A stretch of 64,000 nucleotides of DNA from Oscillospiraceae bacterium (GTDB lineage Bacteria; Bacillota; Clostridia; Oscillospirales; Oscillospiraceae): NCBI GenBank assembly GCA_017527825.1, contig JAFXPO010000042.1, forward strand, positions 45,506 through 109,505, given 5' to 3'. Positions 20,608 through 30,253 of the stretch are shown here, piece after piece. Position 1 is the first letter of the stretch. Every line of letters begins with the position of its first letter. A model generated the notes under the pieces. That model saw nothing but the letters and a program-made list of their open reading frames with translations. It did no database searches and had not been told where the DNA came from. Both the position numbers and the translations under genes were made by a program.

Positions 20608-21741
20608 TCATCTTCTTTCGTCCAGCTTTCCGCTGTATTCCGCGCGGAAAGCGGCGAACTCACCCGCGTCCAGCTCGTCGCGGATGCGCTGCGTGAGCCT
20701 GTTGTAAAAGTACAAATTGTGCATCACCGCAAGGCGAAGCGCCAGCATTTCATCCGCCTTGAACAGGTGGCGCAGGTACGCGCGGGAGAAATTTCGGCAC
20801 ACCGGGCAGTCGCACTGCTCGTCGATAGGGTGCTCGTCCAGCTTGTACTTCTCATTTTTGATGTTCAGCGTGCCGGACCAGGTGAACAGCTTGCCGTGGC
20901 GGGCGTTGCGGGCGGGCATCACACAGTCGAAAAAGTCAACGCCACGCGCAACGCCCTCAATGATGTTGCTCGGCGTGCCGACGCCCATCAGATACCGGGG
21001 CTTGTCCTTGGGCATGTACGGTTCCACGGCGTCGATGATGTCGTACATCACCTGTGTCGGCTCCCCCACCGCGAGTCCGCCGATGGCGTAGCCCTCACAG
21101 TCGATCTTTGCGATCTGCTGCATGTGCCAGATGCGCAAATCCGCATACGTCGCACCCTGATTGATGCCGAAAAGCATCTGCTTCGGGTTGACGGTATCTG
21201 GCAAGGCATTTAACTTGTCATGCTCGATTTTACAGCGCTCCAGCCAACGCAGCGTGCGCTCGCATGACGCCTTGGCGTACTCGTATGGTGCGGGATTCTC
21301 CACGCACTCATCGAATGCCATAGCAATATCGCTGCCGAGGTTGGACTGGATGCGCATGCTCTCCTCCGGTCCCATGAAAATACGATGCCCGTCGAGGTGA
21401 GAGGCAAACGTCACGCCCTCCTCCTTGATCTTCCGCAGCCCGGCAAGCGAGAACACCTGAAATCCGCCGCTGTCGGTGAGGATCGGACCATCCCAGCGCA
21501 TGAACCGGTGCAGCCCGCCGAGGTGTCGCACCACGTCGTCGCCGGGGCGCAGGTGCAGATGGTAGGTATTGCTCAGCTCGATCTGGCAGCCGATGTCCTT
21601 GAGGTCAAAGGCAGACAGCCCGCCCTTGATTGCGCCCTGGGTGCCGACGTTCATAAACACCGGCGTCTGCACCTCGCCGCCATGGGCACAGGAGAAGCGC
21701 CCCCTGCGGGCTTTCCCCTCTAATTTCACAACTTGGAACAT
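20608..21741 (-). CDS. tgt: tRNA-guanine transglycosylase (queuine tRNA-ribosyltransferase)
   Basis: Tgt exchanges the wobble guanine of GUN anticodons for preQ1 in queuosine synthesis. The start at MFQVVKLEGKARRG (ATG 21741, GGGGAAAAC upstream) is preferred over a GTG ten codons earlier. ILTDSGGFQVFSL carries the general acid Asp, GGLAVGEP the substrate loop, RYLMGVGTP and FDCVMPARNARHG the nucleophile Asp, and CDCPVCRNFSRAYLRHLF the zinc ligands. QueA lies directly upstream, giving two consecutive steps of the pathway. Confidence 0.96.
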   Translation of the reverse strand: MFQVVKLEGKARRGRFSCAHGGEVQTPVFMNVGTQGAIKGGLSAFDLKDIGCQIELSNTYHLHLRPGDDVVRHLGGLHRFMRWDGPILTDSGGFQVFSLAGLRKIKEEGVTFASHLDGHRIFMGPEESMRIQSNLGSDIAMAFDECVENPAPYEYAKASCERTLRWLERCKIEHDKLNALPDTVNPKQMLFGINQGATYADLRIWHMQQIAKIDCEGYAIGGLAVGEPTQVMYDIIDAVEPYMPKDKPRYLMGVGTPSNIIEGVARGVDFFDCVMPARNARHGKLFTWSGTLNIKNEKYKLDEHPIDEQCDCPVCRNFSRAYLRHLFKADEMLALRLAVMHNLYFYNRLTQRIRDELDAGEFAAFRAEYSGKLDERR

Positions 21742-21826
21742 GTTTTCCCCAACTTTCCACTGATTATCCACTGATTACGGGGTTATTACAATCTGTATAC
21801 CTGCTGTAATCAGCCGAGGTACGCCG

Positions 21827-21855
21827 ATTGTACCACAACAAAAGCAAATAGTAAA
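21827..21855 (-). promoter_or_regulatory. Possible promoter of tgt-yajC
   Basis: TTTACT (21850-21855) and TACAAT (21827-21832) on the minus strand with a 17-base spacer, just beyond the queA terminator hairpin. The -35 is weak. The sequence between it and tgt contains repeated CTGATTA words. Confidence 0.35.
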
Positions 21856-21890
21856 GGCGAAGACCGAAGAATCGGTCCTCGCCTTTTAAA
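21850..21890 (-). terminator. Intrinsic terminator of queA
   Basis: A 15-bp stem with one mismatch (21853-21867 with 21872-21886) and a 4-base loop; TTTACTATTT follows on the minus strand. Confidence 0.75.
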
Positions 21891-21904
21891 ATTGTGTCCC
21901 CCGC

Positions 21905-22930
21905 TCAGGAAATGAACATCGCGTCGCCAAAGCTGAAGAAGCGGTATCGCTCCCGCACAGCCTCCTCATAGGCGGCGAGCACATGTTCCCGCCCCGCCAG
22001 AGCGGATACCAGCATCAGCAGCGTGGACTGCGGCAGGTGAAAATTGGTTATCAGCGCGTCCATCACCTTAAAGCGGTAGCCGGGATAGATGTAGATGCTC
22101 GTCCAGCCTGCGGAGGCTTTCATCGCGCCGTCCTCCCCCGCCCAGCTCTCGACGGTACGACATGAGGTGGTGCCGACGCAGATCACGCGCCCGCCGTTCG
22201 CCTTGGTCTCGTTGATAAGCTCAGCCGTCTCCTGCGGGATGACACAATACTCGCTGTGCATCTCGTGCGCCTCCAGCTCATCTTCCTTTACCGGACGGAA
22301 GGTGCCAAGCCCCACATGCAGCGTCACATAGCCGAGCTTCACACCCATGGCGCGTATCTTTTCCAGCAGTTCCGGCGTAAAGTGCAGCCCCGCCGTAGGC
22401 GCGGCGGCGCTTCCGTTAACCTTGGAATACACGGTCTGGTAGCGCTCCTTGTCTTGCAGCTCCGCCTTGATGTACGGCGGCAGCGGCATTTTGCCCAGGC
22501 GCTCCAGAACCTCAAGGAAGATGCCCTCATAGGAGAACCTCACCAGCCGGTTGCCGTCCGGCAGCACTTCGGCGACCTCCGCGGTCAGTTCGCCCTCTCC
22601 GAAGCTCATTTTCGCGCCCACGCGCAGATGCTTCCCCGGACGCACGATGCACTCCCATGTGTTTTCGCCCCTGTCGATGAGCAGCAGCACCTCGCACGCG
22701 CCACCGCCCGGAAGCCGTCTGCCCAGCAGCCGCGCGGGCAGGACGCGGGAATTGTTCAGGATCAGGCAGTCTCCCGGACGCAAAAAGTCCGGGAGATCGT
22801 AAAAGTGATGGTGGGAATACTCCCCCGTCGCCTTGTTCAGACACAGCAGGCGCGACGCGTCACGGCGTTCCGTGGGCGTCTGCGCGATCAGCTCCGGGGG
22901 AAGATTGTAGTCAAAATCGCTTGTTTTCAT
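21905..22930 (-). CDS. queA: S-adenosylmethionine:tRNA ribosyltransferase-isomerase
   Basis: QueA transfers and isomerises the ribosyl moiety of SAM onto preQ1-tRNA to give epoxyqueuosine. The 341-residue protein has the family signatures [23 protein letters not shown] at the N-terminus, [32 protein letters not shown] and [19 protein letters not shown]. The ATG at 22930 overlaps the stop of the upstream SpoIID-like gene in an ATGA junction, suggesting translational coupling. Confidence 0.97.
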   Translation of the reverse strand: MKTSDFDYNLPPELIAQTPTERRDASRLLCLNKATGEYSHHHFYDLPDFLRPGDCLILNNSRVLPARLLGRRLPGGGACEVLLLIDRGENTWECIVRPGKHLRVGAKMSFGEGELTAEVAEVLPDGNRLVRFSYEGIFLEVLERLGKMPLPPYIKAELQDKERYQTVYSKVNGSAAAPTAGLHFTPELLEKIRAMGVKLGYVTLHVGLGTFRPVKEDELEAHEMHSEYCVIPQETAELINETKANGGRVICVGTTSCRTVESWAGEDGAMKASAGWTSIYIYPGYRFKVMDALITNFHLPQSTLLMLVSALAGREHVLAAYEEAVRERYRFFSFGDAMFIS

Positions 22931-24573
22931 TCGATGGTAACTCCGGTGTAATAGAATTGCAGAATATCCTGATAGTCAAAGCCCATTTCCGCCATGGCGG
23001 TGGCGCCCCATTGACTCATGCCGACGTTATGCCCCCAGCCGCTGCCGGTGACAGTGAAGATCTCCTGATCCGCAGCTACGATTGATGGGTCCTTTTGCAG
23101 CTTCGCCGTTCCGCCGGACGTGATGACGTATGCGTCCGCGGGCGAACCGCTGTACTGTCCCACCACGCCGTTGCCGGAGATGGTGAACAGGCTCTGGATG
23201 CCGGTCACGGAGGTGGCGTTGTCGTTGACAAAGTAGGTGTCCCCCTCCGTGCTGCCCACAGAAAAGCGCATGCTGCGAAGACCGAGAATCGTGCGGCACT
23301 GCTCGCGATACACGGTCTTGTTGCCGTCGGAGCCTACAAATGTCAGGGCGTAGACGTTGCCGTTGGGCGTGTATTCGGACACGAACACATTCTTGATCGT
23401 ACCAATGTTGATGCTTCGCGCCGCAAGCTTCGACGCGATCTCCGCGCGGGTAAAGGTGGTCGACCAGTTGTACTTTGCGATGCGCGGCGCAACTGCCGCC
23501 TCGTAAGGGTCAGGCTTGCCCTTGAGGTAACCCAGTTCATTGCCCCAGACGTTCTTCGCGTCCTCGCTGGCGCCTCCGTTGCAGGAGTAATAGTACGCTT
23601 CCGCATACTTTCCATTGTAGTAAAGGTACTTTCCCGCCGTCTCATCCACCGCGCGATCGGTCAGATCGTTGGCGGAGGCAACACCCCGGTATACCTGACA
23701 GTCGTCCGTTGAGCAGACGTCGAAGCCCTGGGAGCGGTGGCGGGTCTGCATAGCCGCATAGGTACGGGCACAGACCGCCTGCGCCTTGATCGCCTCCAGC
23801 GGCTTGTCGTTGCCGATCTCCCAGCCGACGCAGCCCTTGGTGTAATCCTCAATGTTGACCACGTTGATGACGTTCATGTTTCCGCCGGTCACGCGCTGGT
23901 ACTCAAAGCCGCCGTAATAGCGGTACCCCCGAAACCACGTCACCGGCTTCTCACCGTCCGCGCTCAGCGGCTGCACGCCCAGCGAGCGCAACCCGCCGCA
24001 GTCAAAGTAGAAAAGAATGTGATCGGTACCGGTCACAGTGACCATGACGCCCGTGCGGCTCGGAGAGACGATCTCCACCGTGTCGGCGCCCGCCCACTCG
24101 CCGAAGGCGCGGTTGACGCCTTCCTCCGTGCGGTACTGGTTCACGCGCACCGCGTAGCGGTCGATGAGAAACGCCACGAAGCCGCCGTCATAGTTCGCCG
24201 CGACAGCCGCCGCTTCTTCATAGGTTTCGTAGCTCTGCATCAGCTGCAGGTGGTATGCGCCGATGTACTGCGAATAGGTCGCGGCGCTCAAGTAGTAGCT
24301 GGAGCCGGAGATAAACAGGTTGTCGTCGATGCTGACGGATATCTTGCTCTCCGTCGTCGCCGTCAGCGGGACAAAGCTGCGCGCGGAGTCGTAGTAACCG
24401 AAGGCATAACCGCGTCCGGCGTTGTCATAGTTTTGCAGGTTTGCGGAATACATCGCGTCGGAGCCGTATTTCAGCCCCACCTTGAGCATATCATGTTCCA
24501 TAGCCCGCGCGCCGGTGCTGAGAAAGCAAGCCAGCAGCAGGCTGAGAAACACGGTCGTCCATCCTTTTTTCAT
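22927..24573 (-). CDS. Secreted SpoIID/LytB-domain protein
   Basis: From ATG 24573 (SD GGGAG) the 548-residue protein has a signal peptide ([24 protein letters not shown]), a region of about 200 residues that looks SPOR-like or otherwise unassigned ([29 protein letters not shown]), and a SpoIID domain: [13 protein letters not shown] (with the catalytic-type Glu just before), [17 protein letters not shown] and [20 protein letters not shown]. SpoIID is a lytic transglycosylase acting on denuded glycan during engulfment; LytB-type relatives act in vegetative cells. Absence of the usual spoIID neighbours and the long N-terminal part favour a SpoIID-like paralogue. Confidence 0.85.
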   Translation of the reverse strand: MKKGWTTVFLSLLLACFLSTGARAMEHDMLKVGLKYGSDAMYSANLQNYDNAGRGYAFGYYDSARSFVPLTATTESKISVSIDDNLFISGSSYYLSAATYSQYIGAYHLQLMQSYETYEEAAAVAANYDGGFVAFLIDRYAVRVNQYRTEEGVNRAFGEWAGADTVEIVSPSRTGVMVTVTGTDHILFYFDCGGLRSLGVQPLSADGEKPVTWFRGYRYYGGFEYQRVTGGNMNVINVVNIEDYTKGCVGWEIGNDKPLEAIKAQAVCARTYAAMQTRHRSQGFDVCSTDDCQVYRGVASANDLTDRAVDETAGKYLYYNGKYAEAYYYSCNGGASEDAKNVWGNELGYLKGKPDPYEAAVAPRIAKYNWSTTFTRAEIASKLAARSINIGTIKNVFVSEYTPNGNVYALTFVGSDGNKTVYREQCRTILGLRSMRFSVGSTEGDTYFVNDNATSVTGIQSLFTISGNGVVGQYSGSPADAYVITSGGTAKLQKDPSIVAADQEIFTVTGSGWGHNVGMSQWGATAMAEMGFDYQDILQFYYTGVTIE

Positions 24574-24596
24574 CCAAACACACTCCCTCATGGGAC

Positions 24597-24625
24597 AGTA
24601 TAGAACAAAATGCCTTCGGAGGCAA
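24597..24625 (-). promoter_or_regulatory. Promoter of the SpoIID-like gene and queA
   Basis: TTGCCT (24620-24625) and TATACT (24597-24602) on the minus strand, 17-base spacer, about 17 bases from the predicted start to the SpoIID-like ATG region. Confidence 0.5.
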
Positions 24626-24676
24626 GAAAAACCGACCGTTTTCCCCAAGTCAGTTTTCGGAAAGGCAGGAAAAAAC

Positions 24677-25564
24677 ATGAAATCACCTCTGTTCACCGGC
24701 TGCGGCACAGCGCTGGTAACGCCGTTTCGTGACGGTGAGGTGGATTTGAACGCGTTTCGCGCTCTCATCCGCCGCCAGCTCGACGCCAGAATTGACGCGC
24801 TGATTGTCTGCGCCACCACTGGAGAAGCACCGACGCTCCGCGCCGACGAACGCGTCGCGCTGATTCGGTCCGCCGTCGAGCTTGCGGCTCGTCAGGTGCC
24901 GGTCATCGTCGGCACCGGCTCCAACAATACCGCCCACGCCGTCAAGCTGACCCGCGAAGCGGAGGCGCTGGGCGCGGACGGCGCTCTCGTCGTGACGCCC
25001 TACTACAACAAGGCGACGCAGGCGGGACTGGTCGCCCACTACACCGCCGTCGCAGACGCGGTACATATTCCCGTCATCATCTACAATGTACCCGCCCGCA
25101 CGGGTCTGAGCTGCACCGCAGGGACCTACGCGGCGCTCGCGCGGCATCCGAACATCGTCGGCGTCAAGGAGGCAAGCGGCAGCTTCGCCCTGATGCAGGA
25201 CGCCCTCAGCCGTTGCGGCGAGGGCTTTGCCGTCTGGTCGGGCAACGATGAGGACACCGCGGCGCTGCTGACGCTCGGCGGCGCGGGCGTGATCTCTACC
25301 GCGGCGAATCTCATTCCCGGTGAGATGCGCGAGCTGACGCATCTTGCCCTGTCCGGGAGCCTGCACAAAGCAGGCGTCTTGCAGCTGCGCATGGTCGAAC
25401 TGCTCCGCGCGTTATTCTGCGAGGTGAACCCGATCCCGATCAAGACCGCGCTGGCGCGGCTCGGACTGTGCGCCGAGGAATTCCGCCTGCCGCTGTGCGC
25501 GATCACAGACGAGCACCGCGCGCAGCTATACGCCGCCATGGACGCCTACGGTGTCAAGGCATGA
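24677..25564 (+). CDS. dapA: 4-hydroxy-tetrahydrodipicolinate synthase
   Basis: DapA condenses pyruvate with aspartate semialdehyde in the lysine, diaminopimelate and dipicolinate pathway. The ATG at 24677 follows AGGA; the frame is open further upstream but overlaps the divergent SpoIID-like gene. The 295-residue TIM barrel has TTGE (47-50), Y110, the catalytic Y136 in YNVPARTG, R141, and the Schiff-base lysine K164 in VGVKEASG. It stands alone on the plus strand. Confidence 0.96.
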   Translation: MKSPLFTGCGTALVTPFRDGEVDLNAFRALIRRQLDARIDALIVCATTGEAPTLRADERVALIRSAVELAARQVPVIVGTGSNNTAHAVKLTREAEALGADGALVVTPYYNKATQAGLVAHYTAVADAVHIPVIIYNVPARTGLSCTAGTYAALARHPNIVGVKEASGSFALMQDALSRCGEGFAVWSGNDEDTAALLTLGGAGVISTAANLIPGEMRELTHLALSGSLHKAGVLQLRMVELLRALFCEVNPIPIKTALARLGLCAEEFRLPLCAITDEHRAQLYAAMDAYGVKA

Positions 25565-25597
25565 AAAAGGCACGCAACCGCGCGCCTTTTTCTTATT
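25563..25597. terminator. Bidirectional terminator between dapA and the PPOX gene
   Basis: AAAAAGGC(A)CGC pairs with GCG(C)GCCTTTTT across a 4-base loop, with CTTATTTTT beyond on the plus strand and a T-run on the minus strand. It closes both convergent units. Confidence 0.75.
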
Positions 25598-26069
25598 TTT
25601 CGTTGACCAGCTTGCCGGTCATGTGCTCCGGCGCCAGCGCGAACATCGCCGTCCGCGCTCCCGATGTTTCGATCTCGCGATTGATATACCCCTCGTCCGT
25701 GGTGAACTTGTAGCTCAGACGGCGGGAAATCTCAAAAACGCGTTCCCGATCCTCAATGAATTCCACACGACCGAAGACGATAACGCTTTTGATGTTCAGC
25801 GCCCAGTCGCCCTCCTTGTAAAAGCCGGAGTCGTAAACGCAGAACGACGCCTTGTCACAGCGGCGCAGCGCGTCCAGCTTGTGTCCCCGGTTCCCGCTGT
25901 GAAAGTAGAGCTTGCCGTCCTCTTCATTGTAATAATGGTTCAGCGGCACGCCGTAGGGATAGCCGTCGTCTCCCAGCACGGAGAGGACCCCGCGCTTCTC
26001 ATTTTTCAGTATCTCAATGCATTCCGCTTCCGAAAGCTTCTGCTTGAACCGCGTCACGTCGCGAAACAT
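25593..26069 (-). CDS. Pyridoxamine 5'-phosphate oxidase-family flavin-binding protein
   Basis: About 158 residues with the split-barrel FMN-binding fold: KNEKRGVLSVLGDDGYPYGVPLNHYY, KLYFHSGNRGHKLDALRR and ASFCVYDSGF are the typical blocks of NimA/PPOX-like proteins. Members bind flavin or F420-like cofactors; substrate unknown. Start taken as ATG 26069; a TTG at 26084 with GGA upstream is an alternative and would overlap the aminotransferase. Last gene of the lepB operon. Confidence 0.82.
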   Translation of the reverse strand: MFRDVTRFKQKLSEAECIEILKNEKRGVLSVLGDDGYPYGVPLNHYYNEEDGKLYFHSGNRGHKLDALRRCDKASFCVYDSGFYKEGDWALNIKSVIVFGRVEFIEDRERVFEISRRLSYKFTTDEGYINREIETSGARTAMFALAPEHMTGKLVNEK

Positions 26070-26073
26070 GGTC

Positions 26074-27267
26074 TTATTTTCCAAGTCCGTACTCCTCCGC
26101 CAGCTTCCGCCAGGTGGGAAGCGAGCGCTTGATCACATCATGCCCGACGCAATACGCCACACGGACGTAGCCCGGCGTGCCGAACGGATCGCCGGGAACA
26201 ACCAGCAGGTTTTCCTTCATGGCGCGGCGGGCGAACGCCTCCGCGTCCGGCTCCGGCGTCTTCATAAAGAGGTAGAACGCCCCGTCGGGATGCACGCAGG
26301 TGTAGCCCATGTCGGTCAGTGAGCCGTAAAGCAGGTCGCGGTTTTCCCGATATCTGGAGATATCGCTGGTGGCGCCAATGCAGTCCACCGCCACCTGCTG
26401 CCAGAAAGACGACACGCAGATGTAGCCAAACGAGCGGATCACGCCCATGCACGCCGCCATGATGTCGGCATAGCCGTCTACGTCCTCCGCCATCGCGAGG
26501 AAGCCCACGCGCTCGCCGGGAAGCGACATGCCCTTGCTGAACGAGTAGCAGTCGATGGTGTTGCGGTAGATGGACGGGATATACACCGCTTCCTGCCCGT
26601 CATAGACCAGCTCGCGGTACGGACCGTCCGCCACAACGTAAATCGGGTGACCGTATTCTTTCTGCTTGCGCTCCAAAAGCGCGGCGAGCCCCTCCAGCCG
26701 CTCGCGGGTAAACACCACGCCCGAGGGGTTGTTGGGCGTGTTGATGACCAGCATCATTGTGTCGGGCGTGATGTACCGCTCTGCCGCGTCCACGTCGAGT
26801 TGGAAGGTACCCGACTCCGTCGGGCACTCGATGAGGGACGAGCCGACGGACTCGGCATAGTATTTGTAATCCATGAAATAGGGTGCAAAGGTCATTGCCT
26901 TGCCACCGCCTGAAAGCAATACCCTTGTCAGCACTGCAAGGCAGGTGGACGTGCCGCAGGTAACGATCACGTCCTGACCGCGGTAGCGCACGCTGTAGGT
27001 TTCGCTCAGATAGTCCGCGATCTTTTGCCGCACCGCCGGATAACCCGGCGCGGGGGCGTAGGTGTAGAGTTTTGCCGCGGGGACCGTGTTCAGATAACGC
27101 TCCATCGTCTCGCGAACGATGGCAGGGGGATCGATGCTGGGAGAACCGATGGTAAAATTGTAGACGTTTTCCGCGCCCACCTTTTTGGCCTGCTCCGCGC
27201 CGTACTCCGCGATCTCGCGGATGATGTTGCCGCTGCTGCCCCAGGCCACCAGTTTCTTGTCGATCAT
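26074..27267 (-). CDS. PLP-dependent aminotransferase, class I/II
   Basis: The 397-residue fold-type I enzyme has INTPNNPSGVV (the Asn and Pro region binding PLP), the VADGPYREL aspartate and tyrosine, SFSKGMSLPGERVG with the Schiff-base lysine, and a C-terminal GYVRVAYC with the carboxylate-binding Arg. It resembles aspartate aminotransferase-like enzymes; the amino acid specificity cannot be read. It starts 14 bases downstream of aroK. Confidence 0.88.
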   Translation of the reverse strand: MIDKKLVAWGSSGNIIREIAEYGAEQAKKVGAENVYNFTIGSPSIDPPAIVRETMERYLNTVPAAKLYTYAPAPGYPAVRQKIADYLSETYSVRYRGQDVIVTCGTSTCLAVLTRVLLSGGGKAMTFAPYFMDYKYYAESVGSSLIECPTESGTFQLDVDAAERYITPDTMMLVINTPNNPSGVVFTRERLEGLAALLERKQKEYGHPIYVVADGPYRELVYDGQEAVYIPSIYRNTIDCYSFSKGMSLPGERVGFLAMAEDVDGYADIMAACMGVIRSFGYICVSSFWQQVAVDCIGATSDISRYRENRDLLYGSLTDMGYTCVHPDGAFYLFMKTPEPDAEAFARRAMKENLLVVPGDPFGTPGYVRVAYCVGHDVIKRSLPTWRKLAEEYGLGK

Positions 27268-27281
27268 GCTCTTCTCTCCTA

Positions 27282-27758
27282 TTATATTATAGCGTTCTGG
27301 ATTCGCTGGATCGTCTCCTCTATCGTACCGTTGTTGTCAATGCACGCGTCCGCAAAGCGACGATAGAGCGGCTCTCGCTCCGCGTAAATCGCCGAAATAT
27401 CCCGCTTGAGCGAGATTGGTCGCCCTTCTGCGGGCAGCTTGTCAATATCCCGCAGCAGCCACAGCACCCTGCCGGACTCATGCAGAATAGGATAGTTTTC
27501 CTCCCGCGTGACGCAGCCGCCGCCGGTGGCGATCACACAGCGCTCACGCTTGCACAGCGCGATGAGCGCCGCCGTCTCCATGGTGCGGAACGCGCTCTCG
27601 CCCCAGGTGGCGAACACCTCCGAGATGGACATGCCCGCCTTTTCCTCGATCAGCGCGTCGCAGTCGTACCACGGCAGCCCCAGTGAAGCGGCGGACGCCC
27701 TTGCCAGCGTCGTCTTACCGCAGCCGGGCATGCCAATCAGAATAATCGTACCGTTCAT
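27282..27758 (-). CDS. aroK: Shikimate kinase
   Basis: Phosphorylates shikimate with ATP in aromatic amino acid synthesis. The 158-residue P-loop protein has GMPGCGKTTL (Walker A), DALIEEKAGMSISEVF (shikimate-binding Asp and helix), FRTMET (Arg) and ATGGGCV. Start taken as the ATG at 27758 overlapping the yraN stop (TGATG); a TTG one codon earlier is possible. Confidence 0.93.
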   Translation of the reverse strand: MNGTIILIGMPGCGKTTLARASAASLGLPWYDCDALIEEKAGMSISEVFATWGESAFRTMETAALIALCKRERCVIATGGGCVTREENYPILHESGRVLWLLRDIDKLPAEGRPISLKRDISAIYAEREPLYRRFADACIDNNGTIEETIQRIQNAII

Positions 27759-28117
27759 CAAAACGCGTTTTCAATATACTCGATCCTCGTGCGCTCCGGC
27801 GTGTGATCCTTGTCGGTGTAGACCTCCGCCACGTCAAAACGGCAGATGGCATCCGGGTCGTGAGTGGAAAGGTAATACTCCGCCGTGGTGCGCAGCTTCT
27901 CCTGCTTGCTGTGAGTGACAAACTCGCGCGGCAGACCGTAGCGCAGGTTGCTGCGCATCTTGACCTCCACAAAGCAGAGCGTCCCCTGATCGCGGGCAAT
28001 CAGATCGATCTCCCCGAAGCGACAGCGGTACTTGGATACGTCGACACGGTATCCGCGTACTCGCAGATACTCCGCTACCATCGCCTCCGCCCAGTCTCCG
28101 CCGCTTTTGGTCGTCAT
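27758..28117 (-). CDS. YraN/UPF0102 endonuclease-fold protein
   Basis: The 119-residue protein shows the UPF0102 pattern: GDWAEAMVAEYLRVRGY, RCRFGEIDLIARDQGTLCFVEVKMR (the GEID ... EVK nuclease-like signature) and KQEKLRTTAEYYL. The fold is a restriction-endonuclease-like/Holliday-resolvase fold, function unproven. ATG 28117 overlaps the rnhB stop (ATGA) and follows GGGAGAAG; this rnhB-yraN order is conserved in Firmicutes. Confidence 0.92.
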   Translation of the reverse strand: MTTKSGGDWAEAMVAEYLRVRGYRVDVSKYRCRFGEIDLIARDQGTLCFVEVKMRSNLRYGLPREFVTHSKQEKLRTTAEYYLSTHDPDAICRFDVAEVYTDKDHTPERTRIEYIENAF

Positions 28118-28734
28118 GTGTACTTCTCCCACTTCTTCAAAAAAGTCATCCGATGCGCCGGGCAGGGACCGTACTTCTCGTACATCGCCCGATGCAGTAC
28201 TGTCCCATAGCCCTTATGCTGCGCGAAGCCGTATTGTGGGTACTGCTTGTCCAGCACGTCCACCACAAAATGGTCACGGCTAACCTTTGCCAGCACTGAT
28301 GCGGCAGCAATGCTCATTGACAAGGAATCTCCCTTTACAACACAAACGTGTGGTGTGCTGATCGCGGCAGTCTTGCCATGGTCACGGTTGCCGTCGATGA
28401 GCGCGAAATCCGCCCGAACAGAAAGACCGTCAATGGCAAGCTGCATCGCCTTCATGCGCGCGCTGAGGATATCCGTCGCGTCGATCTCCTTTTCATCCAC
28501 CCACGCGACGGAATAGGCGATGGATCGATCACAAATGACGGGAAACAGCGCCTCACGCTTCTTTTCCGTCAGCTTCTTGGAATCGTTCAATCCCGGTAGC
28601 TCGCAGTTCTCCGGCAGGATTACCGCGGCGGCATACACCGGTCCGCAAAGCGGACCCGCGCCCGCCTCGTCCACGCCGCATACCATGGCGTAGCCCTGTG
28701 CGCAGGCGTTTCGCTCATAGAAATAATCAGGCAT
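28114..28734 (-). CDS. rnhB: Ribonuclease HII
   Basis: Cleaves RNA in RNA-DNA hybrids and single ribonucleotides in DNA. The 206-residue protein has GVDEAGAGPLCG (the catalytic DE), LIDGNRD (second Asp), KGDSLSMSIAAASVLAKV and RDHFVVDVLDKQYPQYGFAQHKGYGT. Both ends overlap neighbours (rbgA upstream, yraN downstream), a compact operon. Confidence 0.95.
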   Translation of the reverse strand: MPDYFYERNACAQGYAMVCGVDEAGAGPLCGPVYAAAVILPENCELPGLNDSKKLTEKKREALFPVICDRSIAYSVAWVDEKEIDATDILSARMKAMQLAIDGLSVRADFALIDGNRDHGKTAAISTPHVCVVKGDSLSMSIAAASVLAKVSRDHFVVDVLDKQYPQYGFAQHKGYGTVLHRAMYEKYGPCPAHRMTFLKKWEKYT

Positions 28735-29599
28735 TAGCGTCCTCCGGCGGAGTTTCCAGTGTAAAGCGCCCTAACTTGCCGCCCCTGAATTCATCCAGCA
28801 AAATGCGACTCATGCGTTCGGTGTCCACCTCGCCGCCGGAGATCAGGAAGCCGCGCTTGCGTCCCGCCTTCTCCACCAGCGCCCAGCCGTCCTCACCGTC
28901 CTCCACGGTAATCTTGTAGCGCTCCGTGAGCGCGTCGGGATAGTGTGCGCCGAGGTAATCCATCAGCTTCATCGCCAATTCTTCAATGTCCACCACCTCA
29001 TCGCGGATGGCGCCCGTGAACGCAAGGCGGATGCCCACGTCCACATCCTCGAACTTCGGCCAGAGGATGCCGGGGGTATCCAGCAGCTCCAGCGTCTTGT
29101 CCACCGGCACCCACTGCTTGCCGCGGGTCACGCCGGGGCGATCCTCCGCCTTTGCCACCTTGCGCCCGGAAACCTTGTTGATAAAGGTTGACTTCCCCAC
29201 GTTCGGGATGCCCAGCACCATGACGCGCAGGATGCGACCTACCTGCCCCTTGGCTTCGTAGGCGGCAATCTTCTCTGAGAGCAGCGTCCGCACAGCGGGG
29301 GCAAACTGCTTCACGCCCGCGCCGGATTTGGCATCCACCTCGATGACCGCACACCCCTGTGCGCGAAACCACGCCGCCCAGCGCTTCGTCATGTTCGGGT
29401 CTGCCTGATCCACCCGGTTGAGCGCCACGACGCGGGGTTTGCCCGCCGTTAACTCATCCAGGTCCGGGTTACGGGAAGACAGCGGAATGCGCGCGTCCAC
29501 GATCTCGCACACCGCGTCCATGCTGCCAATCTCCGCCGTGATCATGCGGCGGGTCTTGGTCATGTGACCGGGAAACCAGCTCAAGCTTTCCAACTGCAT
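28727..29599 (-). CDS. rbgA: Ribosome biogenesis GTPase RbgA (YlqF)
   Basis: Circularly permuted GTPase needed for late 50S assembly in Firmicutes. WFPGHMTKTRRMI opens the protein, NRVDQAD is the G4 motif placed before G1, GIPNVGKSTFIN is G1, PGVTRGKQW is G2 and DTPGILWPK is G3: the permuted order. A C-terminal helical domain follows. 290 residues is usual. It lies three bases after lepB. Confidence 0.96.
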   Translation of the reverse strand: MQLESLSWFPGHMTKTRRMITAEIGSMDAVCEIVDARIPLSSRNPDLDELTAGKPRVVALNRVDQADPNMTKRWAAWFRAQGCAVIEVDAKSGAGVKQFAPAVRTLLSEKIAAYEAKGQVGRILRVMVLGIPNVGKSTFINKVSGRKVAKAEDRPGVTRGKQWVPVDKTLELLDTPGILWPKFEDVDVGIRLAFTGAIRDEVVDIEELAMKLMDYLGAHYPDALTERYKITVEDGEDGWALVEKAGRKRGFLISGGEVDTERMSRILLDEFRGGKLGRFTLETPPEDANA

Positions 29600-29602
29600 G
29601 GC

Positions 29603-30217
29603 TTACTCCCTGCCCAACAGCCCAATCCGACCGAAATCGCGCTTTTCCGTAATGGAGTCCGGTCCCGGAAACAGCAAAAATACCGCTTTGCCGATCAAAT
29701 ACCGCGTGTCCACCGTGCCGATGCGCGAATCGCGGCTGTCGGTGCTCATGTTGCGGTTGTCCCCCATGAGGAACACCGAACCATCGGGTACCACAAGCGG
29801 GAATTCGGTTCCCTCGAAGGTGTAGGTAAGGTCGTTGATGTAATCCTCTTCCAGCGCCGTCCCGTCCACATAGACCGTGCCGGAGCCGAAGTCAATGTCA
29901 ACCGTCTGCCCTCCCACGGCAATGACGCGCTTGACGATAGGATCTTCGGAGAAGGTATCCTTCCGCGCGATCACGATATCGCCGGCATTGTAATCGCTCA
30001 CCAGCAGGGAGTTGACCACCAGCAGTCGGTCGCCCTGTTGCAGCGTTTGACGCATGGACGGTCCCTGTACGCCCATCATACGCACGGCAAAGGTAAACAC
30101 CAGCACGATCATCAGCACACACTCCACGCAGGAGCGCAGCCATTCGTATGCCTCCCGACCGGCGACCTTCTCCACCGGCGTCTCGGTCAATTCTTCCTTC
30201 ATTTCAAAATCTTCCAT
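29603..30217 (-). CDS. lepB: Signal peptidase I
   Basis: Membrane serine protease that removes signal peptides. One N-terminal membrane anchor (about residues 28-48), then GPSMRQTLQ with nucleophile S54, VKRVIAVGG with general base K96, and LMGDNRNMSTDSRDSR. 204 residues is normal for the Gram-positive single-anchor type. First gene of the lepB-rbgA-rnhB-yraN-aroK-aminotransferase-PPOX operon. Confidence 0.95.
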   Translation of the reverse strand: MEDFEMKEELTETPVEKVAGREAYEWLRSCVECVLMIVLVFTFAVRMMGVQGPSMRQTLQQGDRLLVVNSLLVSDYNAGDIVIARKDTFSEDPIVKRVIAVGGQTVDIDFGSGTVYVDGTALEEDYINDLTYTFEGTEFPLVVPDGSVFLMGDNRNMSTDSRDSRIGTVDTRYLIGKAVFLLFPGPDSITEKRDFGRIGLLGRE

Positions 30218-30253
30218 AGTCCACTCCCGTGTCCCTTTGTGTTTAACTGAATT

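Noticed and set aside
21742..21780. Second DnaA box or regulatory repeats upstream of tgt (TTATCCACT)
   Set aside because: One mismatch to the consensus and part of a local CTGATTA repetition; not enough evidence.
24677..24700. Lysine riboswitch in front of dapA
   Set aside because: The space between the divergent genes is about 100 bases and shows none of the conserved L-box elements.
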